Of a stretch of 64,000 bases of DNA, positions 43,775 to 52,510 are shown in pieces. The notes under the pieces are model-generated. The model saw only the letters and a list, made by a program, of their open reading frames with translations, made no database searches and was not told where the DNA came from. Positions within the stretch are counted from its first letter, which is position 1. The number at the start of each line of letters is the position of its first letter. The translations under genes were made by a program, and so were the position numbers. The stretch spans positions 124,001 to 188,000 of the forward strand of contig NZ_JAUJZH010000009.1 of NCBI RefSeq assembly GCF_030486595.1, given 5' to 3'. The DNA is from Variovorax ginsengisoli (GTDB taxonomy: Bacteria > Pseudomonadota > Gammaproteobacteria > Burkholderiales > Burkholderiaceae_C).

Positions 43775-44218
43775 TCAGCGAGGCGCGCTCTTTTGAGCCT
43801 CCGCCCGCACCTGGGCTGCATTGGGCAGGGTCGACACGACCTTGCTGTTCACCCGCGACCCGCTGGTCACGTTCTGATCGGGGGCGGCGGCAGCGGCCTC
43901 GGCCTGGGCCCGAACCACGGCGGGGTCGGCCGTCGAGGTGAAGGGATCGGCGCCGCGCGAGCCGCGTGTCACGTTCTGATTGGGCGCGCGCGCGGTGTCG
44001 ACGGCCTGCTGCTGCACCGCCGCGGGATCGGCCACCGAGTTGAACGGTTCGGCGCCGCGCGACCCGCGGGTGACGTTCTGGTTGGGCGCGTGGGCGGCAG
44101 CGATCGCCTCGGCTTGCACGTCGGCGCGGCTGCGGCCGGCCTGGGCATGCACCGAGCTTGCGAGCATCCACGCAATGGCCGTGGTCGAGACGATCTTGAT
44201 GATGGGCGAGGCTTTCAT
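43775..44218 (-). CDS. secreted repeat protein, DUF4148-like (member A)
   Basis: 147 residues with a Sec signal (SSVHAQAG) and three tandem units of about 35 residues, each with an (A/Q)EAxAAAxAP(N/D)QNVT(R/S)GSR core (PNQNVTRGSRGAEPF, PNQNVTRGSRGADPF, PDQNVTSGSR). Resembles small periplasmic repeat proteins common in Burkholderiales; similar in plan to the gene at 52511-52891. Function unknown; disordered helical repeats are likely. Confidence 0.8.
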   Translation of the reverse strand: MKASPIIKIVSTTAIAWMLASSVHAQAGRSRADVQAEAIAAAHAPNQNVTRGSRGAEPFNSVADPAAVQQQAVDTARAPNQNVTRGSRGADPFTSTADPAVVRAQAEAAAAAPDQNVTSGSRVNSKVVSTLPNAAQVRAEAQKSAPR

Positions 44219-44282
44219 GTGTCGATTTCCTTGGATCGTTGCAGCGGCTGATGTGCCGGCTTCGACCGCGATGCTATGGGCC

Positions 44283-44873
44283 TCACATTGCGCGACGATG
44301 ACGAACCGGCCCTGCCTGCAGATCCAGGCGCAAGTTGGTGATGATCGCGAGCCCGGGCTCCTTGGAGAGCGTGAAGCCGAATCGCCGGGCGAGCGCCAGC
44401 ATGCCCCTGTTCTCCGACAAGGTGCTCCCGACCAGCCGCCTGATGCCAGACTGCCGGGCCAGATCGATCAATGCCGTGAGCAGACGCACGCCGAGCCCCT
44501 GGCCCTGCCAGTCGTCGGCGATCACGATGGCGATCTCGGCCTCTTCGTCGGCGCCCTCGATGACGTAGCGCGCAACCCCCACCTGCCGTTCCAGACCATC
44601 GACGAAGACCGTCGCGACCATGGCTCCCTCACGCGATCGATCGATGTCGGTCCAGCGCCGGAGCTCTTCGTCCGACGGCTTTCTCGCCGACATCAGGCGT
44701 TGGTAGGCAGTGCGTGGTGAGAGCCCATCCACGAATGCGCGTTCGCGTTCGAAATCTTCCGGCTCGATCGGCCGGACATGGATGCCGCGCCACTCTTCGA
44801 TGCCTTCCCCATGGAAGCCGGGAAGCCGGGAGTCGATACGGACGCCGGATGCGAGAGGACTCAGGGGGGACAT
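44283..44873 (-). CDS. GNAT-family acetyltransferase
   Basis: 196 residues. The GNAT acetyl-CoA motif A is IAIVIADDWQGQGLGVRLLT, with a VGSTLSENRGMLALARRFGF block for motif B. Cytoplasmic. The acyl acceptor is unknown; the arrangement resembles single-domain GNATs fused elsewhere to acyl-CoA ligase-like Pat proteins, but no such domain is present. No operon partners. Confidence 0.85.
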   Translation of the reverse strand: MSPLSPLASGVRIDSRLPGFHGEGIEEWRGIHVRPIEPEDFERERAFVDGLSPRTAYQRLMSARKPSDEELRRWTDIDRSREGAMVATVFVDGLERQVGVARYVIEGADEEAEIAIVIADDWQGQGLGVRLLTALIDLARQSGIRRLVGSTLSENRGMLALARRFGFTLSKEPGLAIITNLRLDLQAGPVRHRRAM

Positions 44874-45089
44874 GGTGGCTTGCTCCGATGGGCTGGGGTG
44901 TCTCGAATCTAGTCGTCGGGTTCTTCCGGAAAAAGGCGGTCCGGGGCAATGCGGTTTTGCGGTGGCTGAAAAAGTCGCCTCGCGTTCCTGCGCTCTATTG
45001 ACGCGGCTGAAAAAGCGTTTTGTGCCGCGCGGCCTTACCGATCGGCAGCCGGCTTTCTACAGTCACGCCTCCTCAACCGGGAAGCCCTC

Positions 45090-45800
45090 ATGATCATCGA
45101 CGCCTCGACCCTCGACCCGACCTCGGCCTACAAGCTGCTGATCGGCTCCATCCTGCCCCGCGCGATCGGCTGGGTCAGCACGCAATCCCGCGAGGGCGTG
45201 GCGAATCTCGCCCCGATCTCCTTCTTCACCGCCGTCGGCCGCAAGCCGCCGATGGTCTCGCTGTCGCTCCAGCCGCGCTCGGACGGCGTGACGCTGAAGG
45301 ACACCTTCTTCAACATTCGGGACACCGGCGAGTTCGTGGTCAACATGGTCACGCTGCCGCAGGCGCACGCCATGCACAGGTCGGCCTTCGAATTCGACTC
45401 GGACACCGACGAGTTCGCTGCGGTCGGACTGGAGAAGGAAGCCTCCGTGGCGGTCAGGCCGCCGCGCGTCAAGGGCGCACCCATCGCACTGGAATGCAGG
45501 CTCGACCGGCTCATCCCGATGGGGGACCTGGGGGACCACGTGGTCTTCGGCGAGGTGGTCCGCTTCCACATCCGCGACGACGTCTATCTCAAGGGCGGAC
45601 GCATCGATACCGGCGCGCTGCAGGCCGTGGGCCGCCTGGCGGCCGAGTACACGCTGGTGCACAACGCCTTCACGACCCCGCTGGACGAACAGCTGCTGGC
45701 GTCGCTTCGCGGGCAGCGGGCAGGGCGCCTCGACGGCCATGCCGACGGCTATTCGCCGATCGACAGCAAGGAATGGTCCGCCTCCGGCGCGACGCGCTGA
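45090..45800 (+). CDS. flavin reductase-like FMN-binding protein
   Basis: 236 residues of the flavin reductase-like/FMN-binding split-barrel group, with IGSILPRAIGWVSTQS near the start, LAPISFFTAVGRKPPMVSL and later a conserved MHRSAFEFDSDTDEF block. It could supply reduced flavin to a monooxygenase or act as an oxidoreductase. It heads a five-gene plus-strand cluster (two alpha/beta hydrolases, enoyl-CoA hydratase, LysR). A possible -10 (CTACAGT, 45057-45063) and the direct repeats described in the findings lie upstream. Confidence 0.82.
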   Translation: MIIDASTLDPTSAYKLLIGSILPRAIGWVSTQSREGVANLAPISFFTAVGRKPPMVSLSLQPRSDGVTLKDTFFNIRDTGEFVVNMVTLPQAHAMHRSAFEFDSDTDEFAAVGLEKEASVAVRPPRVKGAPIALECRLDRLIPMGDLGDHVVFGEVVRFHIRDDVYLKGGRIDTGALQAVGRLAAEYTLVHNAFTTPLDEQLLASLRGQRAGRLDGHADGYSPIDSKEWSASGATR

Positions 45801-45829
45801 AACCCGAATAAATGACACAGGAGAATCGA

Positions 45830-47032
45830 ATGACCGCATCCCATCCCTCCGTTCCAGACGAAGCTCGCGCCGGCGCGCCGGGTCCGACACTGGTCTTCGT
45901 GCACGGATTCCTCGACGGCGCCGCCGCCTGGGACGAGGTGGTCGCCGAACTCGGCGAGCGCGCGGCAGATGCGCTGTGCGTCGAGCTTCCGGGCATGGGC
46001 CTGCGGGTGGCCGAGTCCGGTCCGTACAGCCTCGACGGTTTCGCTGAAGACGTCGCCAGGCAGGTCCGCGCGCTCGCCAGCCCGGTGGTGCTCGTCGGCC
46101 AGAGCATGGGCGCGCAGGTTGCGGAACTGGCGGCAGGCCTGCTCGGGTCGCAGGTCCGCGCGCTGGTGCTGCTGACCCCGGTGCCGCTCGTGGGCACCGA
46201 CCTTCCCGACGAGGCCATGAAACCCTTCCATGCACTGGGTGGCGATCCCGATGCCCAGCGCGGCTTGCGGCGCCAACTGGGCGTCCGGCTCGATGACGAG
46301 AAGCTGGAAAAGCTGGGGCGGCTCGGCGACCCGGTCGCGGCGGCCTCGGTCGGCGTCTTCGCCGACCTGTGGAACCAGGGCCATGCGCTGGGGGCCCAAG
46401 CCAGCCGGCATCACGGACCGACGTTGATCGTCCGGGGTGAACTCGATCCGTTCGTCACCGCCGAAGTGGTCGCGCAGGCGGTGCTGCCGCGCTTCGAGGC
46501 GCCCACGGTGGCGTCCATCGGCGAAGCGGGCCACTGGCCGCACGTCGAGCAGCCCAAGGCCTTCGCTGGGGTGCTGGCCGAGTTTCTCCGGGCGCTGGAC
46601 GCCCGGCCGACCGCGGCGCCCTCGCAAGGCTGGACCCGCGCATTCGCGCAGAAGTCCTCCACGGCGTTTGCGGAGGCCTTCGCGAGCGACATCGTGCTCG
46701 AAGCCAGTGTGCTTGCCCATCCGGTCGTCGGCGCCGAGCAGGTCAAGACCGTCATGGGCGCCGCCAGCACGATCTACGAGGCGCTGGCCTTCACCCAGCA
46801 ATCGACCAGCGGCCCGCGCACCTACCTCGAATGGGAGGCGCAGGCCTTCGGGGGCGAGAAGCTCTCGGGCGTCACGATCCTCACCCGCGACGACGAGGGA
46901 AAGATCGTCCGGGCCGCCATCCACCACAGGCCGTTGGGAAGCGCCCTGAAATTCTCGGCCGAACTCGGCCGCCGGGTGCAGGGCCAGGTGGCGGCCAGCC
47001 ACTTCTTCGGCGCGGCCCACCCCAAGGACTGA
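45830..47032 (+). CDS. alpha/beta hydrolase fused to an NTF2/SnoaL-like domain
   Basis: 400 residues. The N-terminal part (about 1-260) is an alpha/beta hydrolase: FVHGFLDG (oxyanion region), nucleophile GQSMGAQ (Ser about 91), catalytic Asp in RGELDPFVT, and His in EAGHWPHVEQ. The last 125 residues (FAQKSSTAFAEAF onwards) look like an NTF2/SnoaL-like fold. The ATG at 45830 is preferred because AGGAGAAT precedes it; another in-frame ATG is 18 bases upstream. Substrate unknown; catabolic context with an enoyl-CoA hydratase. Confidence 0.82.
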   Translation: MTASHPSVPDEARAGAPGPTLVFVHGFLDGAAAWDEVVAELGERAADALCVELPGMGLRVAESGPYSLDGFAEDVARQVRALASPVVLVGQSMGAQVAELAAGLLGSQVRALVLLTPVPLVGTDLPDEAMKPFHALGGDPDAQRGLRRQLGVRLDDEKLEKLGRLGDPVAAASVGVFADLWNQGHALGAQASRHHGPTLIVRGELDPFVTAEVVAQAVLPRFEAPTVASIGEAGHWPHVEQPKAFAGVLAEFLRALDARPTAAPSQGWTRAFAQKSSTAFAEAFASDIVLEASVLAHPVVGAEQVKTVMGAASTIYEALAFTQQSTSGPRTYLEWEAQAFGGEKLSGVTILTRDDEGKIVRAAIHHRPLGSALKFSAELGRRVQGQVAASHFFGAAHPKD

Positions 47033-47045
47033 ACAGGAGATCGAC

Positions 47046-47939
47046 ATGGTGAAACGTACAGATGTGGAATTCGAGGTCGACGGCGGCGTCAAGCTGCGCG
47101 GCTGGCTCTTCGTGCCGCCGGGCGAAGGCCGGCGTCCCGCCATCACGATGGCCCACGGCTATGCCGGCGTGAAGGAGCACGGCATCGAGCCGTTCGCCAG
47201 GGCATTCGCCGAAGCAGGCTTCGTCGTGCTGCTGCATGACCACCGCGGCTTCGGCGCGAGCGAAGGCCTGCCGCGGCAGGACGTCGATCCATGGCGGCAG
47301 GTCGCCGACTGGCGAAGGGCCATCAGTTATCTGGAGAGCCTCGAAGTCGTCGACCCGAAGCGCATCGGGCTCTGGGGCACGAGCTATGCCGGCGGGCACG
47401 CGATCGTGCTGGGTGCGACCGAGCGCCGACTGCGCTGCGTCGTGGCCCAGGTCCCGACCATCAGCGGCTTCGAGCAGGGCCTGCGCCGCATAGCGCCGGA
47501 GAACATCCACATCATCGAGGAGATGTTCGCAGAGGACGACCGCGCGCAACTGCGCGGAGAACCGCCGCGCCGGCAGGCCATCGTGAGCGCCGATCCGGCC
47601 ATTCCCGCCGCTTACCGCGCCAGCGACGCGATCGATTTCTACCTGCAGCCGGTGCCCGAAGGCGCCTGGGAGAACAACGTGACGGTGCGATCCACGCGCG
47701 CCGCGCGGATGTACGAGCCCGGCCACTGGATCGCACGCGTCTCGCCGACGCCGCTGCTGATGGTGGTGGCGACACGCGACACGATCACGCTGACCGACCT
47801 CGAACTCGCCGCCTACGAGCGCGCGCTGCAGCCCAAGCGGCTGGTGACGATCGAGGGCGGTCACTTCGACCCCTATCTGGGCGGCTTCAAGGCCTCCAGC
47901 ACGGCGGCCGTCGAATGGTTCAGGCAGCACCTGAGCTGA
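47046..47939 (+). CDS. alpha/beta hydrolase
   Basis: 297 residues. The nucleophile motif is GTSYAGG (Ser about 114), the oxyanion region MAHGYAGVKEHGI, acid and base are near ATRDTITLTD and EGGHFDPY. Matches the dienelactone-hydrolase/peptidase-S9-like group of cytoplasmic esterases. It begins 13 bases after the previous hydrolase and may act on the same pathway. Substrate unknown. Confidence 0.85.
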   Translation: MVKRTDVEFEVDGGVKLRGWLFVPPGEGRRPAITMAHGYAGVKEHGIEPFARAFAEAGFVVLLHDHRGFGASEGLPRQDVDPWRQVADWRRAISYLESLEVVDPKRIGLWGTSYAGGHAIVLGATERRLRCVVAQVPTISGFEQGLRRIAPENIHIIEEMFAEDDRAQLRGEPPRRQAIVSADPAIPAAYRASDAIDFYLQPVPEGAWENNVTVRSTRAARMYEPGHWIARVSPTPLLMVVATRDTITLTDLELAAYERALQPKRLVTIEGGHFDPYLGGFKASSTAAVEWFRQHLS

Positions 47940-47970
47940 GTTTGCCCATTGACCCTAGAGAGGACCCGCC

Positions 47971-48759
47971 ATGCCCCACCTGACTGTCGCCTTCGACGAA
48001 AACCTGGCCACCATCGTGCTCGACCGGCCGCCCCAGAACCGCATCGACGACCAGATGATCGACGAGCTGGCCGCCGCCGTGACGGCCATCGAACGCAGTG
48101 AGGCTCGCGCGGTGCTGGTGCGCAGCGAGGGCGAGAACTTCTCGTTCGGCGGCGACATCATGAGCTGGCCGGGCGCCAGCGTTCGCGAGCTGCGCAGCCG
48201 TTTCGAGCACTACCTGTCGGTCTTCAACCGCTTCGAGCGGCTGCCGATGCCCGTCATCGCGGCGGTGCAGGGCCTCTGCTTCGGCGGCGGGCTCGAGCTG
48301 GCGGTTCGAGCGGACATGATCTTTGCGGGCGAGTCGGCGACCTTCGGCCATCCGGAACAGTCGCTCGGCATCGTGACCGTGCTCGGCGGCATCTACCGGG
48401 TCGCCGAACGTGCCGGCCGCTCGCGAGCCTCCGAATGGGCGATGACCTCGGAGCGGGTGCCCGCGGCCACGATGGAGCGCTTCGGCGTGGTCAATCGCGT
48501 GGTGGCGGACGCCGATCTGCTGAAGGAAACGCGTGAGTTCGCGCGCAAGGTCTCGGTGGGGCCCACGCGTGCCTACGCCGCGCACAAGGCGCTGCTGCGG
48601 GCCTGGGCGGTGGGCGGCGTCGCCTCGGCGGACGACGCCATGTTCGACATCGCCATGCCGCTGTTCGAGACCGACGATGTCCAGCGCGGGCTGAAGTCGG
48701 CGGTCGATGCGCTGAAGGCCGGCAAGCCGCGCCCGGTGCTGGCGTTCAACGGCCGCTGA
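47971..48759 (+). CDS. enoyl-CoA hydratase/isomerase family protein
   Basis: 262 residues of the crotonase fold: FSFGGDIMSWPG for the oxyanion hole and VQGLCFGGGLELAVRADMIFAGESATFG for the second half-site. It acts on CoA thioesters in the cytoplasm as a hydratase, isomerase or ring-cleaving hydrolase. It lies 31 bases after the alpha/beta hydrolase gene in a catabolic cluster; no CoA ligase is encoded nearby. Confidence 0.87.
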   Translation: MPHLTVAFDENLATIVLDRPPQNRIDDQMIDELAAAVTAIERSEARAVLVRSEGENFSFGGDIMSWPGASVRELRSRFEHYLSVFNRFERLPMPVIAAVQGLCFGGGLELAVRADMIFAGESATFGHPEQSLGIVTVLGGIYRVAERAGRSRASEWAMTSERVPAATMERFGVVNRVVADADLLKETREFARKVSVGPTRAYAAHKALLRAWAVGGVASADDAMFDIAMPLFETDDVQRGLKSAVDALKAGKPRPVLAFNGR

Positions 48760-48810
48760 AGTCCGCGATCGATCTATGATGGCCCTCCGTCTCAACGGAG
48801 GAGCCTCAAC

Positions 48811-49722
48811 ATGGACCGCATCGCCGCGATGAATGCCTTCGTCCGGGTGGTGGAGGCAGGCTCCTTCACCAAGGCCGCGGACACGCTCGACGTCCCGAAC
48901 GCCACGGTGACCCGGCTGATCCAGGGTCTCGAGGAAGACCTGAAGGTGCGGCTGCTGCACCGCACGACCCGCTCCGTGACGGTCACCCCCGAAGGCGCGA
49001 TCTACTACGAAAGGGTCGTGCGCCTGCTGGCGGATCTCGCCGACATCGAATCCTCCGCGCGCCTGTCGCAGGGCAAGCCCTCGGGCAAGGTGCGCGTCGA
49101 GACGGCCGCCGCCATCGGAGCGATGGTCATCGTGCCCGCCATGGCCGACTTCCAGCGCCAGTACCCGGACGTCGAAGTGGAGCTCGGTGTCGGCAACCGG
49201 CGCGCCGACGTCGTCGCCGAAGGCGTCGACTGCGCCATCCGTGCCGGGGAGGTCAGCGAGCAGCTGATGGTGGCGCGGCGGATCGGCGTCTTCCGGTTCG
49301 TCACGTGCGCCACACCGGCCTTCCTGGAGCTGCACGGCGCGCCGACGACGCCGGAAGAACTGCGCGAGCGGCCGGCTGTCGGGATGATGTCCGCGCGCAG
49401 CACCCGCGCGCTGCCGTTTCGCTTTTCCGCCGGCGACGCCGCGACCGACCTGGTGCTCGATCACAAGCTCGTCGTGAACGACACCAACTCCTACGTCGCC
49501 GCCGGATTGGCGAGCCTGGGCATCATCCAGGCGCCGAGCTATGCGGTGGGTCCGGCGATCAAGGCCGGGCAGCTCGTGCCGCTGCTCGAAGACTGGTGCA
49601 CGCCGGCGATTCCGGTGCATGTGCTCTACGCCCCGAACCGCTACCTGAGCGCCAAGGTGCGGGTGTTCATCGACTGGACCGTCGCGCTCTTCGAACGCAA
49701 CGACGACCTGCGGCTGCGTTGA
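48811..49722 (+). CDS. LysR-family transcriptional regulator
   Basis: 303 residues. Winged helix with MDRIAAMNAFVRVVEAGSF at the start and a KAADTLDVPNATVTRLIQ recognition helix, followed by a LysR effector domain (QRQYPDVEVELGVGNRRADVV). The DNA-binding part belongs to the CrgA-like group. It follows the catabolic cluster on the same strand and may regulate it. Converges with the ChaC gene, their stops two bases apart. Confidence 0.9.
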   Translation: MDRIAAMNAFVRVVEAGSFTKAADTLDVPNATVTRLIQGLEEDLKVRLLHRTTRSVTVTPEGAIYYERVVRLLADLADIESSARLSQGKPSGKVRVETAAAIGAMVIVPAMADFQRQYPDVEVELGVGNRRADVVAEGVDCAIRAGEVSEQLMVARRIGVFRFVTCATPAFLELHGAPTTPEELRERPAVGMMSARSTRALPFRFSAGDAATDLVLDHKLVVNDTNSYVAAGLASLGIIQAPSYAVGPAIKAGQLVPLLEDWCTPAIPVHVLYAPNRYLSAKVRVFIDWTVALFERNDDLRLR

Positions 49723-49724
49723 GA

Positions 49725-50456
49725 TCAGCTCGCGCCTGAATCCCCGAGCAGGATCGCCGCCTGCAGCCGCTCCATGCCGGCGTCGCGGATGCCCAGCCTT
49801 TCGAGCGTCCGCAGCGTCGCATCGAAGTACGCGCGCGAGCTGCCGATCGCGCCGTTGCCGGTGCGGATCAGCCGCGCGATGTCGGGGATCGGATGCCCTC
49901 CGATATAGCGCTCGTGCCGTCGGTCGACGACGAAGGTCAGGGCCCGAATCGCGCCTGCGCCGTTCTTGGCCGGCACCCAGTGGGCGTCGTAGGTGCCGGC
50001 GAACATTTCCCGTCGCCAGAGCAGCCGCAGCTCGGTGCGCACCTTCGCCGCGTCGATGCGGTAGAGGACCCCGCGGCAGGCGCCGCCCCTGTCCAGGCCC
50101 AGCATGGCACCGGGCGCCTGCTGCGATCCGCGCCCCAGCAAAGTGCGGATGCAGAAGCTGCGGTGCCAGCCTTGCACGCGCCCGATGCTGGCATGCGCCG
50201 CATCCATGGCCGGGTTCCACATGAGCGAACCGTAGCCGAAGACGTGCAGGTCCGCGCCCGGGTCGTGGGCGCCGAGCGCGGCTTCGAGCGTCTGCTCCAT
50301 TTCGGCGTCGGTCCTGATCCTGACGCCTGCCGGCGGATTGGCCCGCAGCGACTCGATCATCGAACCGGTGATCAGCCGTTCGCGCGTCAGCAGGTGATCG
50401 GCGTCGAGGGGAATCGGGATGCTGTCCATGCGAGATGACGTGGCGTGTTCGTTCAC
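49725..50456 (-). CDS. ChaC-type gamma-glutamylcyclotransferase
   Basis: 243 residues from a GTG start, or 234 from the ATG at 50427-50429; neither has a strong ribosome site. Family motif FGYGSLMWNP with a conserved downstream CIRTLLGRGSQQAPGAML and the Glu-bearing YIGGHPI region. ChaC enzymes cleave glutathione to 5-oxoproline and Cys-Gly in the cytoplasm. A stand-alone gene between two convergent/divergent regulators. Confidence 0.85.
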   Translation of the reverse strand: MNEHATSSRMDSIPIPLDADHLLTRERLITGSMIESLRANPPAGVRIRTDAEMEQTLEAALGAHDPGADLHVFGYGSLMWNPAMDAAHASIGRVQGWHRSFCIRTLLGRGSQQAPGAMLGLDRGGACRGVLYRIDAAKVRTELRLLWRREMFAGTYDAHWVPAKNGAGAIRALTFVVDRRHERYIGGHPIPDIARLIRTGNGAIGSSRAYFDATLRTLERLGIRDAGMERLQAAILLGDSGAS

Positions 50457-50538
50457 GGCACTCTACCGATAGGAGCGATGCCGAGACAGCGTGCGCGGCT
50501 CAAAGCGCCATTGCGGAATCGACAACAATCGCTGCACC

Positions 50539-51498
50539 TCACGCGGCCGCCGAGGCGGCGGTGTGGCGCGCACGCGCTGCTCGCTTGAGGGCTTGCGGCG
50601 GCTGCCCGAAGATGCGCAGGAATGCCCGTCGCATGCGTTCGGGGTCGGAGAAGCCGGTCTTGCTCGCGATGCGTTCGATGCTCAATGTGTCGGCCTCGAC
50701 CAGGATGCGGGCCGTTTCGGCGCGCAAGCGCTCGACGGCGCGCGCGGGCGATTGCCCGGTGCTCTGCCGGAACTCGCGACTGAAGTGGCGCGGGCTCATG
50801 TGCGCGGCGTGGGCCAGCGTCTCGACCGACAGGTCCCTGTGCAGGTGATCCTTGGCGTAGGTCAGTGCGGCCTGGATGCGGTCCGACTGCGACTCGAGCT
50901 CCGACAGCATCGAGAACTGCGATTGCCCGCCGGCCCGGCGATGGTGCACGACGAGCTTCTTCGCCACGGCGCGCGAGACGTCGACGCCCAGGTCTTCCTC
51001 GACGAGCGCGATCGCGAGGTCGATGCAGGCGGTCATGCCGGCCGAGGTCCAGACCGTGCCGTCGCGCACGAAGATGCGGTCTTCTTCGACACGCAAGGAC
51101 GGGAACTGGCGCTGGAGTTCTCTCGCAAAGCACCAATGGGTGGTGACGCGCCGCGCATGGAGCAGGCCGGCGTTGGCCAAGACGAATGCGCCGGTGCAGA
51201 TGCTCGTCATGCGCCGCGTCGGCTCGATCGCGCGCGCAAGCAAGCGCAGAAGCTTCGGCGACGACGTCGGCACCACGGTGGCCCCTGTCACGAGCAGCGT
51301 GTCGTAGGCGCCCGGGTCCAGCGCGATCGTCTGGACCGCGGCGCCGAGCGAGCTCTTGACGGCGCCGCCGCCCTCGGAGACGACATCGATCTCGTAGGCC
51401 GGATCGGCCACTTCGAGGTTGGCCATCTCGAAGACCGAGGCCGCCGCCATGTCGAGGATCTGGAAGCCCGGAAAGACGACGAGTCCGATGCGTTTCAT
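50539..51498 (-). CDS. GlxA-family AraC regulator (DJ-1/PfpI domain plus HTH)
   Basis: 319 residues. The first 170 form a DJ-1/PfpI-like domain (LVVFPGFQILDMAAASVFEM; nucleophile-elbow SICTGAFVLAN). The last 100 are an AraC HTH pair (LSVETLAHAAHMSPRHFSREF; IERIASKTGFSDPERMRRAF). Divergent from an SDR gene, which it probably controls. Closely similar to the gene at 61948-62931, including an identical KKLVV(H/Y)HRRAGGQSQFS stretch. Confidence 0.9.
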   Translation of the reverse strand: MKRIGLVVFPGFQILDMAAASVFEMANLEVADPAYEIDVVSEGGGAVKSSLGAAVQTIALDPGAYDTLLVTGATVVPTSSPKLLRLLARAIEPTRRMTSICTGAFVLANAGLLHARRVTTHWCFARELQRQFPSLRVEEDRIFVRDGTVWTSAGMTACIDLAIALVEEDLGVDVSRAVAKKLVVHHRRAGGQSQFSMLSELESQSDRIQAALTYAKDHLHRDLSVETLAHAAHMSPRHFSREFRQSTGQSPARAVERLRAETARILVEADTLSIERIASKTGFSDPERMRRAFLRIFGQPPQALKRAARARHTAASAAA

Positions 51499-51521
51499 GT
51501 TGGCTTAAAACGAGGGAAGTT

Positions 51522-51535
51522 TGTCATTCAGGACA
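51522..51535. promoter_or_regulatory. possible operator between GlxA-type regulator and SDR
   Basis: A TGTC-N6-GACA dyad (TGTC 51522-51525, GACA 51532-51535) lies in the 93-base divergent gap. Placement fits a regulator site; the match is short and could be chance. Confidence 0.3.
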
Positions 51536-51591
51536 GACCTTACATCGCTATCTTCGAACCTGTCAATCCACCCGACTCGAAAGGACTCCAG

Positions 51592-52419
51592 ATGAAACCG
51601 ACCGACCACTCCAAGCCCATCGCACTGGTCACGGGCGCCTCCAGCGGCATCGGCGCGATCTATGCCGACAGGCTTGCCAAGCGGGGCCATGACCTGATCC
51701 TCGTGGCGCGCGATGTCGCCAAGCTGAGCGCGCTCGCCGAGCGCATCCGATCCGAATCGGGCCGCCATGTCGAGCTGCAGCCCGCCGACCTGACGGCCAA
51801 AGACGACCTGCGGCGGGTCGAACAGCGGCTGCTGTCAGACGACCGCATCGAACTGCTGGTCAACAACGCGGGCGTGGGCGCCACCAGCGCGCTCATCGAC
51901 TCGGACCCCGATCGGCTCGAGGACATGATCCAGCTCAACGTGACGGCGCTGGCGCGGCTCACCCGCGCCGTTGCCGTGGGCATGGCGCGCCGGGGAAAGG
52001 GCGCGATCATCAACATCGCGTCGATCGTGGCGGTGGCGCCCGAACTGCTCAATGGCACCTACGGCGGCAGCAAGGCCTTCGTGCTCGCCTTCACGCAATC
52101 GCTGCACCATGAGCTGGGTCCGAAGGGAATTCGTGTCCAGGCCGTGCTGCCGGGGGCGACCAGCACCGACTTCTGGAACGTTGCCGGCACACCGGTGGAA
52201 CACCTTCCCGGCGAGATCGTGATGCGTGCCGAGGAGATGGTCGATGCGGCGCTCGCCGGCTTCGATCAGGGGGAACTGGCGACCATTCCTTCGCTGCCCG
52301 ACCTCGGCGAATGGGAGCGCTTCGATGCGGCTCGCAAGGCGCTGGGTCCGAACCTGTCGCGCTCCCATGCCGCGCAGCGCTACCAGGCCGCGACCGCTCA
52401 CGTTCTGGAGGCCGCATGA
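51592..52419 (+). CDS. short-chain dehydrogenase/reductase
   Basis: 275 residues. NAD(P)-binding TGASSGIG near residue 14, NNAGVG around 88, and catalytic Ser with YGGSK (Tyr-x-x-x-Lys) near 158. Cytoplasmic oxidoreductase on an alcohol or carbonyl; the long C-terminus (FDQGELATIPSLPDLGEW) resembles the short-chain group often controlled by GlxA-type regulators. Divergent from such a regulator. A strong hairpin terminator lies just beyond its end. Confidence 0.9.
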   Translation: MKPTDHSKPIALVTGASSGIGAIYADRLAKRGHDLILVARDVAKLSALAERIRSESGRHVELQPADLTAKDDLRRVEQRLLSDDRIELLVNNAGVGATSALIDSDPDRLEDMIQLNVTALARLTRAVAVGMARRGKGAIINIASIVAVAPELLNGTYGGSKAFVLAFTQSLHHELGPKGIRVQAVLPGATSTDFWNVAGTPVEHLPGEIVMRAEEMVDAALAGFDQGELATIPSLPDLGEWERFDAARKALGPNLSRSHAAQRYQAATAHVLEAA

Positions 52420-52462
52420 TGCCGCTCGCCAGGAGCGCGTGAGCTTCCGTCTTCCCAAAAGA

Positions 52463-52495
52463 AAACGCCGTCTGCGAGAACCGCAGACGGCGTTT
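52463..52495 (-). terminator. strong intrinsic terminator
   Basis: A perfect 14-bp stem, AAACGCCGTCTGCG (52463-52476) with CGCAGACGGCGTTT (52482-52495), loop of five. Read on the minus strand it ends in TTTTCTTTTGGG, so it ends the repeat-protein gene; it can also act on transcripts from the SDR gene. Confidence 0.9.
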
Positions 52496-52510
52496 GTACG
52501 TGGGGCCGAT

